Positions 9,647 to 18,399 of a DNA stretch of 64,000 nucleotides are shown here, piece after piece (position 1 is the stretch's first letter; every line of letters begins with the position of its first letter). A program made the position numbers and the translations under genes. The notes under the pieces were generated by a model. It had not been told where the DNA came from. It saw nothing but the letters and a program-made list of their open reading frames with translations, and searched no databases. This DNA comes from Acinetobacter sp. 10FS3-1 (GTDB lineage Bacteria > Pseudomonadota > Gammaproteobacteria > Pseudomonadales > Moraxellaceae): positions 1,302,001 through 1,366,000 of the forward strand of contig NZ_CP039143.1 in assembly GCF_013343215.1 (NCBI RefSeq), read 5' to 3'.

Positions 9647-9652
9647 TATAAT
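9647..9652 (+). promoter_or_regulatory. Candidate -10 element facing the decayed ATP-grasp locus
   Basis: A perfect TATAAT occurs 102 bp from the WYL start and points rightward. No good -35 hexamer stands at 16-18 bp, so activation by a regulator would be needed if it is used. It could be the former promoter of the peptide-ligase cluster. Confidence 0.25.
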
Positions 9653-9769
9653 ACAAAAACTCAGGTTAGAGACGAAATTAATTCAGACCCTGTAATTATC
9701 AAAGTAATTAAGCTCCGCCCTTCGCAACTTTTATACCAGCAGTTGCCTTTAAAAAGTTATCCATAAAAT

Positions 9770-10738
9770 ATAGCCAGATTCGCAGGATTAATGTGATCTG
9801 TGATTCCACGGCCGAATGAGTCATGCTCGAAGATAATTTAAGAACATCTTTCGAAGTTGTCGAAATGATAAAATACCTGAAGATAAGTCAAAAATTAAAG
9901 CCTAAATTATTTGAACAGTTTCATGTTTTTAGCACGGAAATAATCAAAATTATTAAAAGGGATTCTGATTGAAAGAGCTGATACTGACCGGTCTTTGGTG
10001 GTGGTCTTAATATCGGTTACTATAACAGCGCATATTATGAACTGTTTTTCTGGCAAGAGTAATAGATAGGCTCTTGGTAACATCGCGTAACCTTTTTGTG
10101 GGAAGCATGAAGGTTTATGTAAAAACCATAGGTGGCTATCATCTAGTTAATGTTATTTATAAATGTATCGATGGTGTATCTTGATTTTTTACTTTAAAGC
10201 AGAGAGGAACTAAGGTACTCCCAATTTAATGGTAATCTGTTTATAGCATCATATTGTAATTGCCCATGCATCAAGAGCAGGGGCAGTAAATGATAAATCA
10301 ACCTTCCCTATATCGATAGCATAATCGGATCTTATTTGGATGAGACAGTACTTGTCAAAATGTTCTGAGCTACCAAAGTCCTCAGGCAAAATATGTGAAA
10401 TATATTTCGTCTTGTGGAGCTTAGTGGATCGTGAGAGCAGCTTAAGGTTTGGGTCACTGAATACTGGTCGGGCGACTGGCTTCTAAGCAGTCAATTGAAA
10501 TATTTAAAATATTTGGAATAAGAATCTTGGTTAGCCTGTATCTTTATAGTGTGCAGCCTACTTTGAAATTAGTTCTAAATAAAATAATTCAATATCAATA
10601 TTTTAGAGCACCTTATTGATTTACATTTTTTAAGTTCAGTTTAGTGCGCTGAAATAGTATCGAGCAGTTTAACGCGATAAGCGATCTCTGGTGGTAGTTT
10701 ATCCTAAGGGTAAGGAAAAAAATATGGGAGTAGTTGAC
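9770..10738 (+). pseudogene. Circularly permuted ATP-grasp protein (type 2), decayed
   Basis: No long ORF exists here, yet translated fragments line up in order with the circularly permuted ATP-grasp family that sits beside alpha-E genes. LEDNLRTS is at ~9826-9849 (family: LEDNLRxPSG). YYNSAYYELFFWQE is at 10018-10059 (family: NSAYxEHxFLAxxMG). MKVYVKTIGGYHLVNVIY then CIDG is at ~10107-10175 (family: VDVIYRRxDD). PYIDSIIGSYLDETVLVKMF is at 10306-10365. SLYLYSVQPTL is near 10530-10565 (family: YxAQPTLxLS). A tail resembling the GGxKDTWVVD ending runs into 10738. Multiple stops and frame changes separate the pieces, and the first ~130 codons are missing. The call rests on remembered family motifs, but their order and spacing make chance unlikely. 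Confidence 0.75.
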
Positions 10739-10771
10739 AATCTGCATTCACAGCCAACGAAGGAAAACGTC

Positions 10772-11374
10772 ATGGTCTTGTTGAATACCAATGCGCAGCA
10801 TATTTTTTGGTTAGGTCGATATTTATCTCGAACCCAGTTTTTATGTTCGCATTTTCCATTTCTGGATGATGAGGCGGCACTTAATTATGCTCATGCCTTT
10901 TGCCTACCGGCTTTTGATGCCAGTTCGTTAAATGAGTTAATCCTGGATGCGAAGCAACCCGCTTCTTTCAGGTACTATTTTAAGCAAGCTCAGGAGAAGA
11001 TTCAGAAGTTACGGGGAGTTTTATCAGCCAGCGCCTATTCAGAACTGAGCAGGCTGATTAAAACTACTCATGAAAATGCTGCTTATATCTGTGATGTTGT
11101 TCATGATTGCGAAGATGTCTTGGAGGCAGAATCCCCGGATATCTTTTTATTTTTCAGCTTGGGCCAGTCTTTAGATCAACTGGATCAACAGCTACGTTTA
11201 GCCATAGACACTCAAAAGACCTTAACTAAAATTGATTATCTTGTTGAAACTTTAGTTGAGATGGGATGGGAAGATTTGGAAGAATACTGGCAGCAATTAC
11301 GCCGTACACCGAGTTCCATCCAGTTTTATCAGTTCAGTGATCATATTCATCAGTTATTCGAGGCTGATCTCTAA
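10772..11374 (+). CDS. Alpha-E domain protein (DUF403)
   Basis: 200 residues from the ATG at 10772, which has GAAGGA at 10759-10764. A longer frame starting at 10691 exists, but its extra N-terminus (KGKEKNMGVVDN) is the tail of the preceding ATP-grasp relic. The start NAQHIFWLGRYLSRTQFL matches the ENLYWLGRYxERAE opening of alpha-E proteins. The rest is predicted all-helical, with YFKQAQEKIQKLRG and DQQLRLAID as later conserved-looking helices. Alpha-E proteins accompany ATP-grasp ligases in predicted peptide-synthesis clusters; their reaction is unproven. At 200 residues it is shorter than the usual ~300, so partial degeneration is possible. Confidence 0.75.
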   Translation: MVLLNTNAQHIFWLGRYLSRTQFLCSHFPFLDDEAALNYAHAFCLPAFDASSLNELILDAKQPASFRYYFKQAQEKIQKLRGVLSASAYSELSRLIKTTHENAAYICDVVHDCEDVLEAESPDIFLFFSLGQSLDQLDQQLRLAIDTQKTLTKIDYLVETLVEMGWEDLEEYWQQLRRTPSSIQFYQFSDHIHQLFEADL

Positions 11375-11690
11375 TTGAAGGTGAACCGACTTATTACAGG
11401 CGATATGCTATTGGTTTTGAAGCTACCATTTCTGCATGTATCTTGTTTAAGTCGAAATAGGTGTGCTATGCGATATTTTTGAGGCCCATCATTTGGTAAG
11501 TCATGCTTGGGCAGAAGTATAAATTAAGAAAAAGTAGTATTGTTTTGATATTAGTCATCAGCTGTGTAGGGCAAGTACCGAGGTGTATATTGCCGCTGGT
11601 TGGGATGATCGGGATGTAACCCGCACGCAGGGTAAGGGAAAAGGAGGAGAGGAATCTATGTATTCTATCTTCCAGATATTAGGCTGTTAA
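11375..11690 (+). pseudogene. Transglutaminase-like protease gene, 3' remnant
   Basis: Between the alpha-E and Anbu genes two fragments in different frames match the C-terminal half of bacterial transglutaminase-like proteins. IFEAHHLVSHAWAEV, followed by a stop, lies at 11475-11519 and contains the catalytic-His motif SHAWAEV. Then VYIAAGWDDRDVTRTQGKGK and GGEESMYSIFQIL run through ~11583-11682 and end at a TAA at 11688-11690; these resemble the AxGRDxxDVxPTRG...GGGxE ending of the family. The part carrying the catalytic Cys is not recognisable. About one third of the normal gene length remains. Confidence 0.75.
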
Positions 11691-11703
11691 CAGGAGTCAA
11701 ATA

Positions 11704-12438
11704 ATGACCTATTGTTGTGCGCTACGTTTAGAACAGGGAATGGTTTTTATTAGTGACACTCGAACCAATGCGGGTGTGGATCATATTTCAGTATTTCGTA
11801 AACTATATACTTTCGGGGTGGATGGAGAGCGTCTGATTGTGGTTCAAGCCTCGGGAAACCTGGCGACAAGCCAGGCGGTGATTGGTCACATTAAAAACCA
11901 TCTGGAGCTGAAACAGGAGCCGAATATACTCAGTTTGCATACCATGTTTGATGTGGCAGAGCTGATTGGCAGTATACTGAAAAAAGTCATCGCCAATGTT
12001 ACTGAGGATGTGCAGGAGCAAAGTACCTATTATTGTAATTTGCTGGTGGGCGGACAGATTAAAGATCAGGAAATGCAGCTTTACCATATTTATCCGCAAG
12101 GTAATTTTATTTGCTCGACAACGGATACGCCATATTTCCAGATTGGAGAAAGTAAATACGGTAAACCGATTCTGGACCGCGCTTTGACCTATGATATGCC
12201 ATTAGATGAGGCGCTGCGTTGTTCTCTCATCTCCTTTGCCTCAACTTTACGTTCTAATGTATCTGTGGGAATGCCACTGGATGTGCTGGTGTATAAAAAA
12301 AATAGTCTGATGATGCCGAAGGGTAAGCGGATTGCAGAAGATGATAAGTATTTTACTGATATTAGCCGTCAATGGTCGGAAACTTTAAAAAAGGGTCTGG
12401 CAGAATTACCGACGCCTTCAAGTGAGTATTTTCTTTAA
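11704..12438 (+). CDS. Proteasome-type peptidase (Anbu / bacterial proteasome homologue)
   Basis: 244 residues, the normal length for Anbu. The protein begins MTYCCALRLEQGMVFISDTR: after Met removal Thr2 becomes the N-terminal nucleophile, and SDTRTNAG is the conserved segment holding the catalytic Asp. GERLIVVQASGNLATSQAV and LLVGGQI are further family signatures. Anbu proteins form self-compartmentalising rings related to HslV and 20S beta subunits, and their genes cluster with ATP-grasp, alpha-E and transglutaminase genes. Here two of those partners are broken while this frame is intact. It ends at a strong terminator. Confidence 0.9.
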   Translation: MTYCCALRLEQGMVFISDTRTNAGVDHISVFRKLYTFGVDGERLIVVQASGNLATSQAVIGHIKNHLELKQEPNILSLHTMFDVAELIGSILKKVIANVTEDVQEQSTYYCNLLVGGQIKDQEMQLYHIYPQGNFICSTTDTPYFQIGESKYGKPILDRALTYDMPLDEALRCSLISFASTLRSNVSVGMPLDVLVYKKNSLMMPKGKRIAEDDKYFTDISRQWSETLKKGLAELPTPSSEYFL

Positions 12439-12460
12439 TAAGTAATAGAATGATCTCGGA

Positions 12461-12497
12461 CAATACAAAGCCCAACTCAAGGTCGGGCTTTGTATTG
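12461..12497. terminator. Bidirectional terminator between Anbu and alr
   Basis: CAATACAAAGCCC (12461-12473) pairs with GGGCTTTGTATTG (12485-12497), a 13-bp perfect stem. It lies between two convergent genes. Confidence 0.75.
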
Positions 12498-12513
12498 CTG
12501 ATAAAATTTATGT

Positions 12514-13584
12514 TTACAGCACTTTACGTCGTGGGCGGTTGGTCAGACGGCAAAGCAGCTCATAACCAATGGTGCCATTGGCTTCAGCCACATCATCCAC
12601 CAAACGGGTTTGCCCCCAAAGCTCAACCTCGGTGCCTAAGTCTACATTTAAGCCCGTGACCTCAATTGCAATCATATCCATAGCTACGCGACCAATCACA
12701 CGGGTAGTCTGGCCATTAATCGCAACATAGTTTTGTTGAGGGAAAGCACGTGGATAGCCGTCCCCATAGCCAATTGAAACAATGGCTAAATCCATATCTT
12801 GATCAGCGGTAAGGGTTGAACCATATCCCACAGACTCTCCTGCTTTAATTGAATTCAGCGCGATAATTTCTGCGGTAAATGTCATGACAGGTTTTAAGTC
12901 CAGATCATGGATTGTTTTATCTGCAAAGGGGGAGGCGCCGTAAAGCATAATCCCGGGACGAACAAAATCAAAATGTAATTCAGGATACTTATAAATTGCT
13001 GCCGAGTTACAGCAGGAGCCCATGAGCGGCGCACAGTCATTTTTGACTTCAAGGAACTGGCGAATCTGTTCATCATTTAAAGGATGATCAGCATCGGCAT
13101 TGGCAAAATGCATCGCCAGGACGCAATTAAAGCCTTCGGCTTTGAGCTGATGAATAACATCTTTAATGTGCTCAAGTTTAAAACCAAGACGGTTCATGCC
13201 ACTATTCAGTTTAACCCAGACTTTCAGTTTTTTAGCGTTATAGGCCTCTTTATAGGCCAGTAGCCAGTCTAGCTGTTGCGGGTGATGCACAACAATTTCA
13301 ATATTTTGTTCAATGACCACTGGCATTTCATCAACTGAAAAAACCCCTTCAATCAGGGTGATGGGCTGCTGATATCCGAGTTGGCGGATTTCCAGAGCTT
13401 CTTGCAGACAGGCGACCCCGAAGGCATCACTCTCTTTTAAGGCTGCTAAGCAGTCTTTAACTCCATGTCCATAAGCATTGGCTTTGACCATGCTGACGAT
13501 TTTAGCGTTTGGGGCAAGTTGTTTGACACGGTTTAAATTATATTGCAGGGCAGAACTGTCAATATAAACTGTAGCTTGACGCAC
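12514..13584 (-). CDS. alr: Alanine racemase
   Basis: 356 residues. VSMVKANAYGHG near residue 33 carries the PLP-binding Lys, and AGESVGYGSTL near residue 250 holds the catalytic Tyr region. GYGDGYPRAFP and RVAMDMIAIEV are also typical. The start is GTG at 13584, preceded by AAGGAGT. Alr converts L-alanine to D-alanine for peptidoglycan, in the cytoplasm. It lies 41 bp downstream of dnaB on the same strand and is probably cotranscribed with it. Confidence 0.95.
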   Translation of the reverse strand: MRQATVYIDSSALQYNLNRVKQLAPNAKIVSMVKANAYGHGVKDCLAALKESDAFGVACLQEALEIRQLGYQQPITLIEGVFSVDEMPVVIEQNIEIVVHHPQQLDWLLAYKEAYNAKKLKVWVKLNSGMNRLGFKLEHIKDVIHQLKAEGFNCVLAMHFANADADHPLNDEQIRQFLEVKNDCAPLMGSCCNSAAIYKYPELHFDFVRPGIMLYGASPFADKTIHDLDLKPVMTFTAEIIALNSIKAGESVGYGSTLTADQDMDLAIVSIGYGDGYPRAFPQQNYVAINGQTTRVIGRVAMDMIAIEVTGLNVDLGTEVELWGQTRLVDDVAEANGTIGYELLCRLTNRPRRKVL

Positions 13585-13625
13585 CCTAAATTACTCCTTA
13601 AGGGACGGTGGAAATGTGAGAATGA

Positions 13626-15068
13626 TTACTCATCATCCTCATACTGAGCATAAAACTCAGGAGACAGATTACTAAAACGGGTATATTGACCTTCAAAGGC
13701 CAGACGAACGGTGCCAATTGGACCATTACGCTGTTTACCAATAATAATTTCGGCAGTCCCGGCTTCTTTGGATTCCTTGTTATAAACCTCATCACGGTAA
13801 ATAAACATAATCAAGTCGGCATCCTGCTCGATCGCACCAGATTCACGCAGATCCGACATCACCGGACGTTTATTTGGCCGGTTCTCCAGAGAACGGTTGA
13901 GCTGGGACAAGGCAATGACCGGACACTGCATTTCTTTGGCCAGTGCCTTCAGGCTGCGAGAAATTTCTGAAATCTCACCGACACGGTTATCCCCCATACC
14001 CGGAACTTTCATCAGCTGTAAATAGTCGACCATGATGCAGCCCAGTTTACCGCCATGCATTTTGGCAATACGGCGCGCACGCGCACGAACTTCTGTCGGT
14101 GGCAGGGCAGATGAATCATCAATATAGAGATGCTTTTCCTGTAAATGTACAATCGTACTGGTTACTTTGGACCATTCATCACTATCCATTTTACCGGCAC
14201 GTAAATGTCCCTGATGCACACGGCCAAAAGAAGAAATCATACGCATGGCAATGGAGTCAGCGGGCATCTCCATTGAATACACCAGAGCTGGCAAATTATT
14301 ATTAAACAGGACGCTTTCGACCAGATTCATGGCAAAAGTGGTTTTACCCATAGATGGACGCGCTGCAACAATAATTAAATCACCGGCCTGCATCCCGGAA
14401 GTTTTATTATCCAGTTCTACAAAGCCTGTAGTCAGACCAGTAATACTGCCTTCCATTTGTGACAGTTCGTTCAGCTTGTCAAATACATCGGCAACGACGG
14501 TGTTAATGGCTTTTGGGCCTTGCGCCTTGGCATTATTATTATGCTGTTCGGCAATCGAGAAAATATTGGTTTCGGCCAGATCCAGAATTTCACTGACTGG
14601 ACGACCTTTGGTGTCATAGGCGTTCTGCAAAATTTCAGAACTGACCTTGATCATGCTACGAAGGGTAGAGAACTCCTTAATTTTACCTGCATAAGTTTCC
14701 AGGTTATAGAAACTTGAAGGAGAATCTGCCATCAATTGCATCAGATATTCTTCACCGCCAACCGCTTCCAGTAAGTTTTGCTTGATCAGCCAGTCATGTA
14801 CCAGCACAGCATCATAAGGTGAGTTTTCTTTGGACAGCTGTTCAATTGCACGGAAAATATATTTGTGGCGTGTTGCATAGAAATCATTTTCGGTCAGTAC
14901 GTCGCCAACCTGTTCAAAAGATTCAGCCACAGTCATCAGGGCAGCAAGTACAGCTTGTTCAATCGCTAAATTGTGAGGTGGAGTGCGAAACTCCTTGAGA
15001 CTGCTATTTTCAGTAACAATTTCTGGTTTAGCGCTAGTTGCCTTGATGCTGGCATTCGCCTGTGACAT
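13626..15068 (-). CDS. dnaB: Replicative DNA helicase DnaB
   Basis: 480 residues from the ATG at 15068, preceded by AGGGA at a 6-base distance; an upstream in-frame ATG at 15092 would add eight residues without a better ribosome binding site. The N-terminal primase-binding domain begins PPHNLAIEQAVLAALM. The RecA-like motor has the Walker A loop ARPSMGKTTFAMN and Walker B IMVDYLQLM; arginine-finger region RGxxEQDADLIMFIYRDE appears as RESGAIEQDADL. It unwinds DNA as a hexamer at the fork. The gene follows rplI, separated by a terminator. Confidence 0.97.
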   Translation of the reverse strand: MSQANASIKATSAKPEIVTENSSLKEFRTPPHNLAIEQAVLAALMTVAESFEQVGDVLTENDFYATRHKYIFRAIEQLSKENSPYDAVLVHDWLIKQNLLEAVGGEEYLMQLMADSPSSFYNLETYAGKIKEFSTLRSMIKVSSEILQNAYDTKGRPVSEILDLAETNIFSIAEQHNNNAKAQGPKAINTVVADVFDKLNELSQMEGSITGLTTGFVELDNKTSGMQAGDLIIVAARPSMGKTTFAMNLVESVLFNNNLPALVYSMEMPADSIAMRMISSFGRVHQGHLRAGKMDSDEWSKVTSTIVHLQEKHLYIDDSSALPPTEVRARARRIAKMHGGKLGCIMVDYLQLMKVPGMGDNRVGEISEISRSLKALAKEMQCPVIALSQLNRSLENRPNKRPVMSDLRESGAIEQDADLIMFIYRDEVYNKESKEAGTAEIIIGKQRNGPIGTVRLAFEGQYTRFSNLSPEFYAQYEDDE

Positions 15069-15246
15069 ATAAATCCCTGATTTTAAAAACAATGGTCAAA
15101 TATTATCGGAGATGAATAGCTTTCATTCACTACGATATGAAATGATACGCGCTCTGGCATCAAATGCGAAGCCTAATTTTTTATCAACACGAATAATAAA
15201 ATGAATTTTAAACAGTCGAGTGGGAGGACTGACATTTTTTAGAGAT

Positions 15247-15280
15247 AAAAAAAGAGCATGCTCACGCATGCCCTTTTTAT
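15247..15280 (-). terminator. Terminator of the rpsF-rpsR-rplI operon
   Basis: On the minus strand AGGGCATGC, loop GTGA, GCATGCTCT, then seven T residues (positions ~15273 down to 15247). It sits 10 bp past the rplI stop codon. Confidence 0.75.
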
Positions 15281-15289
15281 GGTGAGAAA

Positions 15290-15736
15290 TTACTCAGCTA
15301 CGATTGTAACTAGAACTTCTGCAACAACATCATGGTGCAATTGAATTGCGATGTTGAATTCACCAGTGTTGCGAAGTGCGCCATTTGGAAGACGAACTTC
15401 AGCACGGTCAACTTCAAGACCAGCATTTGTCAACGCGTCAGCGATGTCACGAGTACCGATTGAACCGAATAGTTTACCTTCGTCACCTGACTTAGCAGTA
15501 ATAACGATGTTCACTTCGTTCAATTGGTCAGCACGTGCTTGAGCAGCAGCTAAAATATCAGCTTCTTGCTTCTCAAGTTCAGCACGACGAGCTTCAAAAG
15601 CAGCAGTATTTGCTTCAGTAGCAGCAACTGCTTTACCTTGAGGGATAAGGAAGTTACGGCCGTAACCAGCTTTAACTGAAACTTTATCGCCTAATTTACC
15701 AAGGTTTTTAATGCGTTGTAATAAGATAATATCCAC
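15290..15736 (-). CDS. rplI: 50S ribosomal protein bL9
   Basis: 148 residues, full length. The start [19 protein letters not shown] and the [14 protein letters not shown] loop are the classic N-terminal rRNA-binding domain. A long Ala/Glu-rich linker helix (~45-80) joins the C-terminal domain ([12 protein letters not shown]). bL9 spans the L1 stalk base and affects reading-frame maintenance. Last gene of the rpsF-rpsR-rplI unit, 9 bp after rpsR. Confidence 0.98.
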   Translation of the reverse strand: MDIILLQRIKNLGKLGDKVSVKAGYGRNFLIPQGKAVAATEANTAAFEARRAELEKQEADILAAAQARADQLNEVNIVITAKSGDEGKLFGSIGTRDIADALTNAGLEVDRAEVRLPNGALRNTGEFNIAIQLHHDVVAEVLVTIVAE

Positions 15737-15745
15737 AGCTCAACC

Positions 15746-15973
15746 TCACTTATGATTGTCAGTGTAAGGGATCAAAGACAAGTAGCGAGCTTGTTTGATA
15801 GCAAGCGCTAATTGACGTTGATAACGAGCTTTAGTACCTGTAATACGGCTAGGAACAATCTTGCCATTTTCAGTGATGTACTGTTTTAAAGTGTCGATAT
15901 CTTTGTAGTCGATATATGTAACGTTCTCAGCTGTAAAGCGGCAGAACTTGCGACGACGGTAGAAACGTGCCAT
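15746..15973 (-). CDS. rpsR: 30S ribosomal protein bS18
   Basis: 75 residues. [20 protein letters not shown], then [19 protein letters not shown] and [11 protein letters not shown] are diagnostic of bS18. It pairs with bS6 on the 30S platform, which fits its position 12 bp after rpsF. Confidence 0.98.
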   Translation of the reverse strand: MARFYRRRKFCRFTAENVTYIDYKDIDTLKQYITENGKIVPSRITGTKARYQRQLALAIKQARYLSLIPYTDNHK

Positions 15974-15985
15974 GTTATGTTCTCC

Positions 15986-16372
15986 TTATGCTTCAGCAGA
16001 GTCTTGAGCTTGTTGTGCTTCTTCACGTTGAGCTTTACGCGCACGTTTTTCTTCAGCACTTTTAGCCAGTAAAGACTCTTCAGTGATAGCGTTTTCACGA
16101 CGGATGATAAGGCTACGAATGATTGCGTCATTATAACGGAATAATTCTTCAAGCTCATCAAGAGTAGTTTGACCACACTCAACATTCATTAGAATGTAGT
16201 GAGCTTTGTGGATCTTGTTGATTGGGTAAGCCAATTGACGACGGCCCCAGTCTTCAAGACGGTGGATTTGACCTTCAGCTTCTTTGATGTGGGTTAGGTA
16301 ACGTTCTACCATACCCACAACTTGATCGCTTTGGTCTGGATGTACCAATAGTACGATTTCGTAGTGACGCAT
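15986..16372 (-). CDS. rpsF: 30S ribosomal protein bS6
   Basis: 128 residues. [18 protein letters not shown] opens the ferredoxin-like fold, with [20 protein letters not shown] and [15 protein letters not shown] as conserved strands. The C-terminus is an Ala/Glu/Gln-rich tail of ~25 residues. The ribosome binding site is AGGAG six bases from the ATG. It is the first gene of the operon and has its own promoter upstream. Confidence 0.98.
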   Translation of the reverse strand: MRHYEIVLLVHPDQSDQVVGMVERYLTHIKEAEGQIHRLEDWGRRQLAYPINKIHKAHYILMNVECGQTTLDELEELFRYNDAIIRSLIIRRENAITEESLLAKSAEEKRARKAQREEAQQAQDSAEA

Positions 16373-16465
16373 TGTCAGCTCCTTACGGTTTACACAGCCC
16401 CAATTTAGATAAATTGAAGCAAGGAGTCACAACCTGGGTTGTGTCGCAGTGTTTGCGAAGCGTGG

Positions 16466-16494
16466 ATTTTAGTGGGTTTTGGTAAAAAATACAA
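16466..16494 (-). promoter_or_regulatory. Promoter of the rpsF-rpsR-rplI operon
   Basis: Reading the minus strand, TTGTAT (16494-16489) and TAAAAT (16471-16466) are separated by exactly 17 bases. The -10 lies about 94 bp before the rpsF start, leaving an untranslated leader that could host bS6:bS18 feedback, though no motif for it was verified. Confidence 0.6.
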
Positions 16495-17156
16495 TAGGAT
16501 TGGTATAAATTGCATGATCAAAATCTTGGTTTTGTTCTGAGCAGCAAGAGGATATGGCCTTTCAATAGGGGAGACTGCTGATAATTTAAGTGAGGGTTGA
16601 GTCTTCCGTGTTGTACCAAGCCCACCTTAAAAGCCAAGCCCAATTAGCGAGTGTATTGCAAAGAAGTTTCATAATCTACAGCGGTGCGTATCCCTGTTTG
16701 AATAGAAATTTCATCATTATTGACCAACTTTGGGGCACCCCGAAAATTGCTCCAGTCCAACAAATTGGTAATACTGAGCTGATATTGACGAGGCAATTTC
16801 TGACGCAGCTGGTGTAAAATAAAGCACACTCATATAGATTTGGGATTTTATTATCGAAATCAATCTGTAAGCCTTATACCTGATTTTCTCGCTGCTACCA
16901 CTGACTGAGTAAACTCGGCACCTGTTGATAGTCTTGTGTACTCCAGCTTAGATGATAACAGCAGATGACTAGCCGGATTTTTTGCTCTTATGGTCGTGGT
17001 GCAATACCTTGCCGAATAACTGACAGAATGAAGACTAGAAAATAATAATAAAGCGGCTAAATACAGTATGGAGCTTTTTATAATTGCTATATGAAATGAA
17101 CATTTTTATTTATTTTGAATATTCTGTTTTAGCAAAAATTCCATAAAGAGAAATAA
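16495..17156 (-). pseudogene. Degraded, unidentified secreted-protein gene
   Basis: No intact gene. On the minus strand translated pieces look like a signal peptide, LYLAALLLFSSLHSVSYSA (~17066-17010), then LLLSSKLEYTRLSTGAEFTQ, ending in a stop. After a frame change comes YQLSITNLLDWSNFRG with NDEISIQTGIRTAVDYETSL to a stop at ~16644. These suggest a short exported protein broken by frameshifts, but the family was not recognised. Confidence 0.35.
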
Positions 17157-17185
17157 AAAAAGATAGAGACTAACTCTATCTTTTT
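17157..17185 (-). terminator. Terminator of the cyo operon
   Basis: On the minus strand AAAGATAGAG, loop TTAGT, CTCTATCTTTTTT, directly after (and overlapping) the cyoE stop codon at 17184-17186. Confidence 0.75.
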
Positions 17186-18062
17186 AAAAAAATACGATTG
17201 GATTGGCAGGTAGAGTAGAGGTAAAACTGAATGAAATACTGATAATGGTAATCAGCAGGACAGAAAACAGAAAATAACGTTTTGCCCAGAGCTGGTCATT
17301 TTCAGCCTTAAATCCAATTACTCCTAAATACAGCCAATAAATACAAAGCGCATTGAGAATAATGACATAAATCCAGTTTGCATAGCCGTAGATAAATAGT
17401 GCATTCATTGTCAGTGTAAATAATACGACATAAATAAATGACTCAATCTTGGTTCGATAAATCGAACGAGCTACAGGCAAAATTGGAATATTGGCATTTT
17501 TGTAGTCATCAAAGCGGTAAATAGCAATTGCCCAAGAGTGGGGCATTTGCCAGAAGGCATAACCCAAAAAGATGAGTAATGCACCCATGTCAAACTGACC
17601 GACTACAGCCGTATAGCCAATGACAGGTGGAGATGCGCCGGAAATACTGCCGACAATAGTTTGATGAATAGTCGTTCGTTTTGTCCATAAGCTGTAAAAA
17701 CCAACGTATACGACAAAACCAATGACCGCGAATAGGAAAGCGTATGCATTTACCCAAAACCATAAAATACCAAAACCAATCACACCTAGCACCAGGGCAA
17801 AAGCCAAGGCTACAGGAACAGAAATAGTTTTTTGCACCAGAGCACGGTTTTGCGTGCGCTGCATTTTCTGGTCGATGTCCTGATCAATAACGTTATTGAC
17901 CACACATCCTGAGGCAACTACAAGCGTAGTACCCAGAAGAGTAAGGAGCAAGAGAAGGAAATCTACAGAACCTTGAGTGGCTACAAAGTAGCCACCCAAA
18001 GTGGTAACGAAGTTACCAAAGAGAATCCCTGGCTTCGTCAGGAATAAATACTTTTTCAGCAT
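17184..18062 (-). CDS. cyoE: Protoheme IX farnesyltransferase (heme O synthase)
   Basis: 292 residues with about eight or nine hydrophobic segments. The polyprenyltransferase motif NVIDQDIDQKMQRTQNR (Asp-rich, near residue 60) and YTKxxKR-like YSLWTKRTTIHQT (near residue 145) are present, and a second Asp-containing loop is YRFDDYKNANIPILP. CyoE adds a farnesyl group to heme B to make heme O for the bo3 oxidase, in the inner membrane. Last gene of cyoABCDE, 10 bp after cyoD. Confidence 0.95.
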   Translation of the reverse strand: MLKKYLFLTKPGILFGNFVTTLGGYFVATQGSVDFLLLLLTLLGTTLVVASGCVVNNVIDQDIDQKMQRTQNRALVQKTISVPVALAFALVLGVIGFGILWFWVNAYAFLFAVIGFVVYVGFYSLWTKRTTIHQTIVGSISGASPPVIGYTAVVGQFDMGALLIFLGYAFWQMPHSWAIAIYRFDDYKNANIPILPVARSIYRTKIESFIYVVLFTLTMNALFIYGYANWIYVIILNALCIYWLYLGVIGFKAENDQLWAKRYFLFSVLLITIISISFSFTSTLPANPIVFF

Positions 18063-18072
18063 GACAACCAGT

Positions 18073-18399
18073 TTAGATCATCATGTTGTAGTGTAGGTAA
18101 TTCATGATCCATACAGAACCCACTAAAAGAATAGAGATGGTTAAGATGGTATACACGAATGCAATCACGTTCCAGCGCTGCTCTGAAGAAGAGTTCATGT
18201 GCAAGAAGTAGATTAGCTGTATAAGAATCTGGGCAACTGCAGTAATCGCAATGACTGTGATCAAGATACCGCGACCAAAACCGCCTGCCATGACCATACC
18301 AAATGGAATGATAGTCAGAATAACAGACAGGATAAAGCCGATTGTATATTGCTTAGTGTTACCGTGTGCTGCACCAGCTGAGTTATGATCGTGACTCAT
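18073..18399 (-). CDS. cyoD: Cytochrome bo3 ubiquinol oxidase subunit IV
   Basis: 108 residues from the ATG at 18399, which shares one base with the cyoC stop codon (TAATG). An ORF reading from 18444 would overlap cyoC and add an unrelated N-terminus. Three transmembrane helices are visible (~22-42, 48-70, 82-104), and IYFLHMNSSSEQRWN is typical of the family. The subunit helps assemble the Cu-B site of the oxidase. Confidence 0.95.
   Translation of the reverse strand: MSHDHNSAGAAHGNTKQYTIGFILSVILTIIPFGMVMAGGFGRGILITVIAITAVAQILIQLIYFLHMNSSSEQRWNVIAFVYTILTISILLVGSVWIMNYLHYNMMI

Noticed and set aside
10691..10771. Extended N-terminus of the alpha-E gene
   Set aside because: It matches the tail of the ATP-grasp relic, and the ATG at 10772 has a proper ribosome binding site.
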